From positions 14,942,001 to 15,006,000 of the forward strand of contig NC_065532.1 of NCBI RefSeq assembly GCF_020184175.1: DNA of 64,000 nucleotides, written 5' to 3'. Shown one piece after another: positions 53,299-64,000 of this stretch (position 1 is its first letter; the number at the start of each line of letters is the position of its first letter). Position numbers and translations under genes: made by a program. A model generated the notes under the pieces. That model had not been told where the DNA came from. It saw only the letters and a list, made by a program, of their open reading frames with translations, and searched no databases. The stretch is from Aphis gossypii (taxonomy: Eukaryota > Arthropoda > Insecta > Hemiptera > Aphididae).

Positions 53299-56200
53299 AC
53301 CGGATGATCATGATTATAAATAACCAGTAAACAGACGCACTCGGCACTTCCGCAGTCAATTCATCTGTTCATCAGTTGTAGTTGACACTTGGACTTGTCA
53401 GCAGATGTGCAAATCTCAGTTTCAGGCATGTCAGGCTCTATCGGGCATCGGCACTCTCGTCTCTCACTTTATAGTCACAACGCCGAAGTCTGTACTTTCG
53501 TAATCCTGCCATAATAAAAAAAAATTAATATAATTATACACATAATGTATTATCCTTAATAGTTACCACCTATTTTCACTAATTAAGGTACACATTATAC
53601 GATATTTAATACCATATCGTATAGTACTGTACTTTACTATATTTTATTTGGTAATTAGAAAAAAATTTTAAAACAATAAAATCGACATCATGACGTTGGT
53701 GTTGCTCGTAAAATCCAATTAGGTACCTATTTACTTAATCAGTAATCACAAGACATAATAGTTTGGACTTTGTTTAAAGGTCTATTTACAATTATAATGC
53801 TGTACTTAATGTTATACTCAATACATACCACCTACAGTGTATTTTACGGTTTTTCTCCATCTCTCGACACTACAGTTTTTATACATTTTGTTATTAGTGA
53901 TACAAATTTGAAATTTTATATTTTTGATTGATTTTAAATAAATTAAAACGAAAATAAAACAGCCATCGCGTTCATAAAGTTATTTTCTCTCCTTGTCATT
54001 TCTATGATAAATATTCATAAAATAATTAATTTGCATCACACTCACGAACTAAAATTTATCTTAAACCGTTATTAAACTACTATTTCAGTTTGTGACCTAT
54101 AATAAATTTATACTTTGTAAAGTGTAGGCTGTCGCTGTATAACAACCATTTTAACAAAATCAAAAACCTAAGTTATGGATTATAGAATTGTACCTACAGG
54201 CTAAACTATCAACATTATAATTATTGAATACAGTAGGTAAATAGGTAATCATCTAACTTATGAATTATTTATGTTGAAACAATAAAAAATTAAAAACTAT
54301 GTATCTTTACACTTCAACTTTAGAAATATATATCTTAAATTCATTTTTTTTTTTTTTTGTTAAAATTAAAATCGGCAAACTCCGCAAAAACAGTTGTCGG
54401 CTCTAACGTATCTACGGATTAAAAAAAAAAAAAAAAAAATACCTATATATTAATATAAAGTTGACATCTGAAAAAACAACAATTATTGACACACAAAAAA
54501 CCTCGGTCGGCTGACGGCCTTCTGTTATACCAACTTTGCTGTTTGATTAAATTATTTTATAGTTTAATTGTTCAATAAAATATAGTTTATAGGCACATCT
54601 ATACCTGCCGACAACAGACTGCTAAAACAGTTGTACTAGGCGGTAAATTAAAATAAAATTACAATACCGATAAGACTGACGTAATAACACGCATTATAGG
54701 TACCTACCTATATAAATATAGTATCGCGAACGTATTTCGTAAGGTTTATGAGCATTGTGACCTATCGTTATCAAAAACGTTCCGCCTACATAAAAGTAAA
54801 ACTATTTATTATTATTATTATTTAGTAGGCAAGTAATTTTCCGGTTTCAATGACTATTACCACTACCCGGTCTAGGCGTTGATGCATTATAAATCCCAAT
54901 ATTATAGGTACGTCTATATATAACTATTAGGTATAATATTGCTACCTACTTTCTTTTATTGTCTCGTCTGAACAGTGTGTCAATTGGAGGACACCGGTCG
55001 TTGACAGTCGAGTAGTCGAGTTGCTTATATCTAACAGACAAACAATGCACTTAAAAAAATTAATAATATAATATATTATACACAATGATTATGTATACCT
55101 ACGTGTTTAACAAGTATTACCCGTACACTATAAGGTTACAACTTACAAGTATCTACCCGGTTATAACAGACGAGTGTCCACTCCACTTTCGTCATTATCA
55201 ACAAACGACTGTCTACGCTGTGGTCCCCAATCATTTTTTAACAATTAAAATAAAAAATGTTCTCAATAAACACAATAGTCATTAGGTACACTAACCTAAC
55301 GACATACGATATTAATGATAATTTACCTACTTTACAATCCTGCGTAATGCCATAATGATTAAATAGGTATGTTAAATTCATGCTTTAGACTGTTAAGGTT
55401 TTGAACATTGTTAAATGACGACCAATTTTCTTCTGTCATAATGTTTCGGCACAATTTAAAGGGTATGAATTTATAAGTATGAGAATATGGGATACAATTT
55501 AAAAAAAAAAAAATGAAAATAGTTATGGAAAATAAAATAGTAAATTTTCAATATTTACCTATTCATACTTAAAATTATGCTGGAACATTTTTTTCAAAAA
55601 CTTAAAAACCACCTTGTATATTACTCTGCACATGTACACAAAACAGTAAAAACATAATATAAAATTATTATATGTTACCTTTTGTATGTGTCCTTCAGAC
55701 TATTTGTCTATCCAGTTACGCCACTGCTGTGTTCCTACTCATGCAGAAAGATTAATAATGAAATAATACGCTGTCCCAAGACATGTTAATATTCACATTT
55801 AATTTTAATAAATAATAATAATCGATGAAATACCAAACAGAGGCAAAAAAATATTGTAGTTATCATAAATACCTAAGCAAATAAGGTGTCAAAACAATTT
55901 GAGCAAATATAAATATATATTACAAATATTACAAATAAATCAATATTTTTCAATTATAATTCAATTTTAACAATAAAAATGAAAGTATAGACATACTTAT
56001 CCATAATATAATAAAATACTATAAATACAAAAGGTACAAAAAAGTTTCATTTGTAAAATTATATTGAACAAGATAATCATTAGTCAATAAACACTAGATA
56101 TTGTCTATCATATTATAAGTTATAAACTTATAGCTATGTCTGACAAACATTCACTAATTTAAAAATGATGGGATATAAAAAGAAAACTTAATTCCCAGTC

Positions 56201-57169
56201 ATGTTAAATAAGTACACCTTTGTAAGACACTTAACAATGTTACAAAATATAAATAATTACACTACAAAAAGTATCAAAATTATTATTCAACAATAAGCTT
56301 TAGCCTGGAATAAAATATAGTTTTTTTCTATATAATAGTCAATACTAGTTAAAAATATTAATAAAAATATCACATTTTCTAAATGTACTTAAAATTTGTA
56401 CTTTTAAATTGTTTTTAAACAATCATAATTTGTTCGTAGACATATAAATGCATTTAAAGATCATTGGTTACAAACATAATTAAGTATAAAAATGAAATAC
56501 TTAATGTTAAAATAAAAAAGTGTCTATTATAAAATATATATTTGAAGTTTACATTAATAAACTATTTCAATTGTACTACTTATTTTGTACTTTTAAAGTT
56601 TTAAATGCCTAAATAAGTACATAACAATTAGCAAGTGTGATGTTAACAATAAAAAAAGGTAATATTGGTAGATATTTTATAATTTAATTGTTTTCTTATA
56701 TGTTAGATAAAGTTATAGAAAAAGTTGCTTAGATCAGTCAATTAAATAATTACAAATAATATTTTATAATTGTCTTTTAACTGCTTTTAAGGTAACTTAT
56801 ATTCAAAATTGAAAATTCTTCTGAAACACTATAATGATTATTATTTTATATATAATTTAATATGTTTGTGATTAAATAAAAGCTATTCGGAAAAAAATAT
56901 ATAGAAATATTTTAAAAACTGTTCTATCAAAATAATAGAAAAACTGTTGAAAACCAAATCATTAAATTTAATAAAAAGTTATATAATAATTATAATTTAA
57001 GATTATGTATTAGTGTATTATCTAATTGTACACATTTATAGCACCACTTTGAGTCTAAGTAAAACAATATAGGTAAATATAACACACATTTAATGTTATG
57101 TCTTTTTTCTGTTATGTGTATACAATAACACTAAATAATACTTTAATAATGAAAGTCTAATTATTTGTC
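53299..57169. other. Intergenic DNA between copper transporter and Apaf-1 genes
   Basis: 3.9 kb with no recognised gene. GC-richer patches occur at 53330-53510 (with TATAAA words on both strands, near 53315 plus and 53468-53473 minus) and at 54950-55040; either could hold a 5' exon or promoter of the copper transporter. A patch at 54370-54640 has repeated CAGTTGT and GCCGACAAC words and may be a decayed element. The 3' UTR of the Apaf-1 gene must occupy part of the right end. Confidence 0.45.
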
Positions 57170-60100
57170 CTAACTATCATTAAATAAATTCAACTTTACT
57201 AACTGTCCAGTGGTATTTACTGCAATATATTTATTTAGTACAGAATTAGCAAAAAACTTATCAACTGTTAATCTCACACTTGCTAATATTTTACCAGACT
57301 CAACATCAAGTGTAATTATTTGATTGTCTTCTTTTATTGCTATCCGTAAATCATCTGATGACCAAATCATTGATTGTATATTATTCACATTTGGATACTC
57401 ACATTTTTTTATAGTTTTTAATATGTTGTCAATAAACTAATAAAAAAAATATGTAATATTAAATTATATTGATTATAAAACATTAAATTAATATACTTAC
57501 AACAATATATTTTTGTCCACCAATAGCAATTAATTTCTTGTTGTTAGATATACTAATGGGTGTGACTTCGTGTTCTAAGAATGGTAATTCATACTGATCA
57601 ATTAGATTTAAACGAAAATCAAAAGTTAATTGATAGATTTTCAAATAATTGCCATTGTCAACCACAGCTAATTTTGATGAATCAAGCATCAAGCTTCCAT
57701 TAATTTTAATACAATTAATTTCCAATTTTATTCTAGATTCATCACGTAGATTTAATATCTGTCAAAAAAAAAAAAAATTATAATATTTAAGTGGTTTCAA
57801 AAAATTAATAGTTCTAAAGTAAAAATGTTTTAAACCATAAAATAATAAGTATAAAATTAATATAATTACATAAATTCCATGAACATTGTACAGCAAGATA
57901 ACTTTATCGTGAAACAAAAAACAATTAATAAAATCATGAACCAACACTTCATATTTCTTTTTATTCCACCAAATCTAAAAAAAAAAAAACCAATAATAAC
58001 TAAACATTTTCATAAGCCTTTAAAATATTTGTTTTACCTCCATCACTTGATTAATTTTGTTTTCATTTACTTTTATACATTGTTTTAGTAAAAATGCTAT
58101 AGTCAAATTATCACGGTCAAAACAAGCATAAATATGATCCACCATTTGTGAAGTTTTAAATAAATATTCTGCTGTATGCAATTTCATACAATACACAGAT
58201 AAATTTTTACATGCAACTATTATCATTGTTTGATCAAAAAACAGATGTGGATGTACTATTGTCAAAGCTAAAACACTTTCATTAATCATTGACCATTGAT
58301 CCAAGCCTTCAAATAGTATCTACACATAAAAAATTTAAAAAATATACATTATATATTTCTATACAAGGTAAAAATAAATTTCATGTTGCATTTGAATTTA
58401 TAAATTATATTCTAAAGCCAAAATTGAAACTTTAACTGTGGCATAATAGTATACTACTTTTAGATAATAAAAATGTTTGTTTTAGGCATATTTTTATTTT
58501 ATTTAGAGTTTTAAACAGAATTTTACTAGTATAAAATATATGTTTTAAAAATAACCTATATACATATTTATATTTTATAACTAGTAAAAATAAGTCCATT
58601 TTTTAAGCAATTAATAAACAATTTAATATATAGTGTCTCATAAGGCCTTAACTAGGGGGTCAGGGATCTTGATGCTACTGCATTTTACTCTCAGATTTGA
58701 TGATGGAAAAATTTAGCCCTTTTAAAAATTTGCAGATCTAATTTAATATATTTGTTGGATCAAAAAATTAACAGTAAGATGATTACTTGTCATAAAATAG
58801 ATGCAAATTCATAAAAGCAATAACTCATTTTTAGTTAAGATTAAAGAAATAAAAACCCATCAATAATGGTTATTTAAAAATGGATAAAAAAGAAATATCT
58901 ATATTCCGTAAAAATGTATTAATAAAAATATAGTTTTTATGAAGTGCATTAATATTTTAGAACATATGAATCTGAATAAATTTGGTGTTGACTATACACG
59001 AAAAATGCTTCGCTATATATCTATATGTAGGATATAGCCAACAGTATAACAACATGTTAAAACTGAAATAGTTTCCATGGTTTTGATTAGTTTTTCATCA
59101 ATTATTTTTTTTAAACATGATTATATATAAATATATAATTATACAAAAAATTTTCTTTGTGATATAATAATCATACTAATCACAACCCATATTAAATTAT
59201 TATTCAGATTTCCAATAATCCAAAAATATTTCAACTGAGGTTTTAATATTATTTTTATATGACAAAATAAATTGAATGCTCTCTATAATATACATTTTTA
59301 TCAAACAAATAAAAAGTATCATGGATTAATTCAATAAATATGTCAAGTAATAAAAAACATCTAGAAAATTCTTCTTTAACTAATGCCTAACTAATATAAA
59401 ATTCTCTGGGAACATTATTTAATTTAATTTTAGAGTTAAATTATAATCAATATATTACCTTTAATGTCCCACATTTAGTAACAGCTGCAACTAATACAGA
59501 ATCATTATTCAGCCATACAGCATCAAAATTTCGTTGAAGCTTATAACAATATAAATTTTGTTCTTCAGAAAATAATTTATAATTTTGAAGAGATAACATT
59601 TCATTTTTACACATATTTTCAATATCACTGTTGGATTGATTTGTTGAAATTGTTCTATGAGCACAAGCATATTGTTTAATATCCTTTAGACACCACAATC
59701 TAATAGACTTGTTAGCAGCACTAAGTAACCAATAACTCTGATCTGTTTTAGACCAAAACCAGTCTAAGTTTGATATACCTCTGTAATGTAAAAATTTTAA
59801 TTAATTCTATATTAAATTAATTTAATACTGATACTTACTCATTAGAATTATACAAATCCAGAAAATTGTACCCATTGGATAAATCACAAATTTTTATTGT
59901 ACTATTACTTAAACTAAAAGCTGTATACCGGGAGAAATTGTTTGTATTTTCCTCAGAAATAGAAATCAATTTGTATTGCCGGTAGCCTATTGGTTGTGGA
60001 TAGACTATTGGTGGTTCAGTTTTCTGTTCATTTTCCAAGTTAAAGTCGTAAATTTGCAATAAATTTGGTGTCATAACCATAATTTTATCATGTCCTATAA

Positions 60101-63100
60101 ACAATGTGATTATTTTTATTATTTTTTTATGTATGTATATTGTATACTTTAAACAGTAAATAATATTAACCTTCTGAGTTAGATAGATGGAAAAATGATA
60201 ACAATTTTTCTTTAAAATACAATAATCCAGTACAATGGTCAAAAGGAAATTCACATCCATAAATACCACATCTCATTGGACCAATTGTTGAAAATAGTAT
60301 TCTATCACATGACATATCTTCCACAAAATAACATCTATTGACGATATTAGTTTGCACAATTGATTTTTGAAGTTTGCCATCTTTCAATTTCCAAATCTAT
60401 TTTCATAAATATAATGTTAATAATTTTGTAAATTAAAATAGAAAACATATACTTAAAGTATTATAAACTACAGTTATTTAGTTAATACAAAATATTAAAA
60501 ATAGTAAATGATATTATATTGATATATCTTAAGAGTAGTACTATTTTGAAAAATCAGTTTGAGAAGATTTTTAGCATCATAAAAGACATACTAAATTAGT
60601 ATTACTAACTACTCAAAAAGATAAAAAGAATGGTAATATTATATAATGAAACTAAAAACAAAAATAATTTTAAAAACTATAAATTGTATAAGTAAGCTCT
60701 AAATTTTTATGTTTAAACAGTTAATTAAAGACAATTAAATTTAAATAATATAGTTTTTATAACTTTCTTAAATATGAAGGAAGCAAATTTAAAGGCTAAT
60801 ACCTATTTTAATTTGTAATGCATATTATTTAATACCTACAATAAAAGTTAACATTGTATAAAAATGTATAGATGGTGTCAAAAGTATCAAAAGAGAACTA
60901 CAGACACAATAATTATGTTGTTAATTTTTTTAAACGATATTTAACACGTTCAATGCTGACGTTATTTTATGGTACTACAATACATGCCGAGCCAAATTGG
61001 TTGTATAGGTAAAACCTTCCCACAATCCCATAAAATCCAAACCCTCTGACGTCAGCCAGGTGCGTTTGTATTCAGTGTTGGAGGGTACCCAATGTTGGCA
61101 TTAAATGTGTTTTAATGCATGCTGAATCACATTCAGACTTAAATAACATATTCATCCAGATTTAGTAAAAAAATTTAAATTATTAAAAGATTAAGAAAAA
61201 TATATTTATTTATTCGTAAGATATAAAATTACAATACAAATATCAAAATAAAGATAATATTTTCAAAAATATTAAAATAGTATTTTAATTGTAAATTACC
61301 TTTAATGTTTTGTCAGTAGAGGAAGAAACAACTAGTCTATCATTTGGAGAAAATTGTGCAAAAATAACAGGAGAATCATGTTCCAACACGAAAATACAAT
61401 CAGTATTTGTATTTTCAGAAGGTTTCTTAAAATCTTGACGGAAAACATTCTGCCAATGTTCTTGTCTAGTTTCAGGTGATGGTGTACGTGTTTGAGAATC
61501 TTAAAAAAAATTTAATTTAATAAAACTGTACTGTTTATAAATATTAAAATAATGTATACTTTCAAATTCAGGAAAACTGTTCATTTTCCAAATACGTATT
61601 GTTGAATCATCAGATGTTGACAAAAAAAGATTTTTCAATTTATTCTTAACCAAATGAGTAACTCTTTTGGTATGACCATTATAAGTATATAAACATCTAT
61701 CAGAAATAATATTCCATAACTGTAACATTATAATTAAATATCAATAATTATTATTATTTTTTAATTTTTTACAAATCATGATTAATATAGTAATGAAATA
61801 TTTACTTACTTTTATACTTCCACTATAGGTAGCAATTAAAACCTCATCATGCTGATTTCCAAAAATAACTGTCTCAATTTTATCTCTGACAATAGATATA
61901 TGAGGTTCTGGATGACAATTTTGAGAAGGTCGAATACTGAAAGTAATTATTATTTGTACAAGGTTTGTTTAGCATATAATAATCTAATTTAAACTCACTC
62001 ATAGTAAAAATATAATTGCCTACTAGCTTTTGCAAGTTTATATGATTCATTGTATATAAAAGAAGTTTCTGGTTCTTGAAGACCCAACTGAACAATATCG
62101 CACTTAGTTCGATATAAATTAGGTCCATAACGTTTAACAAAATTTTCAATCTCTTTAATATATTCCTCATGAATACTCTAAAAATTTTTTTCAAACAGTA
62201 CAATTAAAAAATAAATAAATAATATTTTATTATATTTATATTAAAAATATTACCTTTACAACAATATATACTTTGTATTTTTTCAAATCTGCTAATAAAT
62301 CAGCAGGACCAGTTGCACATATTTTTGATTCAATAAACCTTAAATTTAAAAACCACCGAGGAAATTCTTCTAGCATATCAGCGTTTTTAAGATGATATCC
62401 AAAATATAAAAATATATAATTATCATTTTTTGGAAGATTGGCAAAATTTCCACTGCAATAATCTCTATAACGATCAATACATTTTTTATGCAACTCCTAG
62501 ATTCAAACAACACAATTAGTTATGAAAAAATCCAATTACTTCTCTGATTTTTGAGTTATACCTTATGTTCTTGATGATTCATCATGCTTTTTAAATTACT
62601 TAATAGTAAATCATGTATTGAATAAACATAACTATTTAAAGGTTGATTCCAAACTCTAACTACTAAACTCTTTCGCATTAATTCTGACATAATATCTGTA
62701 ACTTCAGTTGTTTTTATATTCCACAAAATAGATAAAACCTAGAATATAAATATTTTAATAAAACACATTTTTATACATGAAATCTTATTGAATTCTATAT
62801 TACTTCTGGTTTAATATTTAAATCATCTACAAACAAAGAAAAATCTCGATAATTCTTTTGAAGGTCATTTGGTAAACTTTTTATACACATTGCTATTGCT
62901 TTTTCGAGACTTTTTAACTGATTTTGGTTATAAGGTGTATATCTATAAAAAAAAAAAAAATGTACACTTAAAAGTTTAATACCAACAATTAAAAATGTAA
63001 TATTTAATTTCTAAGTAAAATTATACTAATTATTTTATAAATGATTGTTATTACATAAATATTACTTCATTTTAAATAATGAAAAAAAAAATTAAGAATC

Positions 63101-64000
63101 AATTTTATTATTCCAAAATAACTAAATTGTTATATCTAATTCTAGAACTATAATATTATTCTATTTTGAAATAATGTATGGAATAATACGAGTTATGTTC
63201 ACGAATCATGAGTAAATAACATTTCTAATTCAACCCTTTAAATTTAACTAAAGATAATCAATTTGCTTGCCCCTCTCTTTAAAAAAAAATATAGTCACTA
63301 TAATACTATGAACTGTTCCATAAGAAAATATGCCGATTTTGAGCATACAATTTGTATTGTATCTTTTCTATGCTAAGCATCATCACCAAATAATTTTCAT
63401 TATAGCCAGACAAAATAATTTACTTTTATAACAGAGAAAAAATATTTATTTTTAAATATACATGAAAACTGAGTTGTATCCCCAATTTGATTAAAATATG
63501 ATGTTTAAAATCTAATAAAAATATTTAAAATAATATTTACTTAAAAGGTTTACTAGTTTTATCTGATAACTTATTCAAATAAAATTCCCATCGATCAGTA
63601 TTATTAATGGCTTCTTCTCTATGCATTTCAAGTTGTGTAGCAATGAGTGAAATGGTTAATGGAAATCCTAAATAAATTAATACATTAAATTCAAATCAAA
63701 GTACATTAAAAAGAATTGTAATACCTTTGCATATACTATGAAGTTTTGACGCATGGGATGGTAAAGATTTTAAATCAACATTTAAACATTTTGAAAATAA
63801 ATTTAAAGTCTCCTTTTCTTCAAATCCTTCATTTACTTTAAAATATTTTACTCGAGTATCAATTATACCATCCATAATGCTAGTATCATTTGTTGTTATA
63901 AGTATTTTACACCCAATATCCAGGAATTTCACTATTTCATTACTGCATACATCATCCAAAATCAATAGACCAGTTAATTGTTTTTGTTTCCATCTACATA
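57170..64000 (-). CDS. Apaf1: Apoptotic protease-activating factor 1 (Apaf-1/Dark), 5' end outside window
   Basis: Cytosolic apoptosome ATPase that activates initiator caspases. Partial: the window holds ~1,113 C-terminal residues in 16 phase-consistent exons: 63725-64000, 63541-63667, 62804-62942, 62562-62738, 62254-62496, 61999-62177, 61810-61936, 61560-61719, 61300-61499, 60171-60396, 59839-60094, 59459-59780, 58038-58319, 57870-57974, 57501-57758, 57170-57436. CARD and P-loop lie beyond 64000. Seen: Walker B LLILDDV, sensor-I segment ILITTND, GLPL-type CKGFPL, winged-helix VLSILWN and SIHDLLL (MHD position), then VQLGLQEPETSF, a near match to a stretch of vertebrate Apaf-1. WD40 repeats follow (e.g. 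STSDDSTIRIWKM, SSSTDKTLKIWKLKDG, SAANKSIRLWCLKD). The sensor-I arginine of TTRD is Asn here. Later WD repeats are divergent. The ortholog call is firm. Confidence 0.93.
58320..59458 (-). other. Intron of the Apaf-1 gene
   Basis: A 1.1-kb phase-0 intron between TLK|gtaata and tag|ATACTA. It contains a GC-richer piece at about 58640-58700 (aaggccttaactaggggg) that looks like an old repeat fragment. No exon-like sequence. Confidence 0.6.
60397..61299 (-). other. Intron of the Apaf-1 gene carrying a TTAA-flanked MITE
   Basis: A 0.9-kb phase-0 intron. Its length is partly explained by the element at 60941-61115; the rest is AT-rich. Confidence 0.7.
60941..61115. mobile_element. piggyBac-like MITE (TTAA flanks)
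   Basis: A GC-richer 175-bp block bounded by TTAA at 60941-60944 and 61112-61115. After TTAA the left end reads CACGTTCAATGCTGAC; the right end in reverse complement reads, two bases further in, CACATTTAATGCCAAC. That is 12 of 16 matches, and all mismatches are transitions. TTAA target sites are specific to piggyBac-type transposition. No coding capacity. The divergence of the ends suggests an old copy. Confidence 0.5.
62943..63540 (-). other. Intron of the Apaf-1 gene
   Basis: A 598-bp AT-rich phase-2 intron between the GSPL-motif exon and the exon starting YTPYNQNQ. Nothing else seen in it. Confidence 0.7.

Overview
The window looks like nuclear DNA of an aphid (Hemiptera). It is very AT-rich, full of TACCTA/TAGGTA-type words, carries short non-autonomous DNA transposons, and holds animal genes split by spliceosomal introns. 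The species call is inference; the genes below were read exon by exon from splice signals and reading-frame phase.

Layout. (1) About 3.4-38.1 kb, plus strand: one very long gene, probably the insect homolog of apical junction molecule AJM-1 (human AJM1/C9orf172). It has a GC-rich non-coding first exon, introns up to 8.7 kb, a 2.6-kb central exon coding for disordered sequence, and a final exon with a MYND-like zinc finger. The central exon contains a one-base frame break. (2) 38.1-43.0 kb: no complete gene. It holds several copies of an AT-rich repeat, a hAT-type MITE with a clear 8-bp target duplication, and an isolated promoter-like first exon with CCAAT boxes. (3) 43.07-49.77 kb, minus strand: CTR9, the TPR scaffold of the Paf1 complex, in 19 exons, with a C-terminal RS-rich tail of about 150 residues. 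A LINE 3' end sits in its first intron. (4) 50.39-51.01 kb, plus strand: TIMM29, intronless and divergent from CTR9 across about 620 bp. (5) 51.97-53.0 kb, minus strand: a Ctr-family high-affinity copper transporter with a probable GC-AG intron and a GATA-motif cluster upstream. (6) 57.17-64.0 kb, minus strand, cut by the window edge: the Apaf-1/Dark apoptosome protein, from the NB-ARC Walker B region through the WD40 repeats to the stop codon.

These are unrelated housekeeping and cell-biology genes with no shared pathway: epithelial junctions, transcription elongation, mitochondrial import, copper uptake and apoptosis. I found no tRNA, rRNA, CRISPR or bacterial-type system. The points most worth following are the frame break and alternative ends of the AJM-1-like gene, the RS tail on CTR9, the missing sensor-I arginine in Apaf-1, the orphan promoter at 39.4-39.7 kb, and the set of MITEs with recognisable termini.
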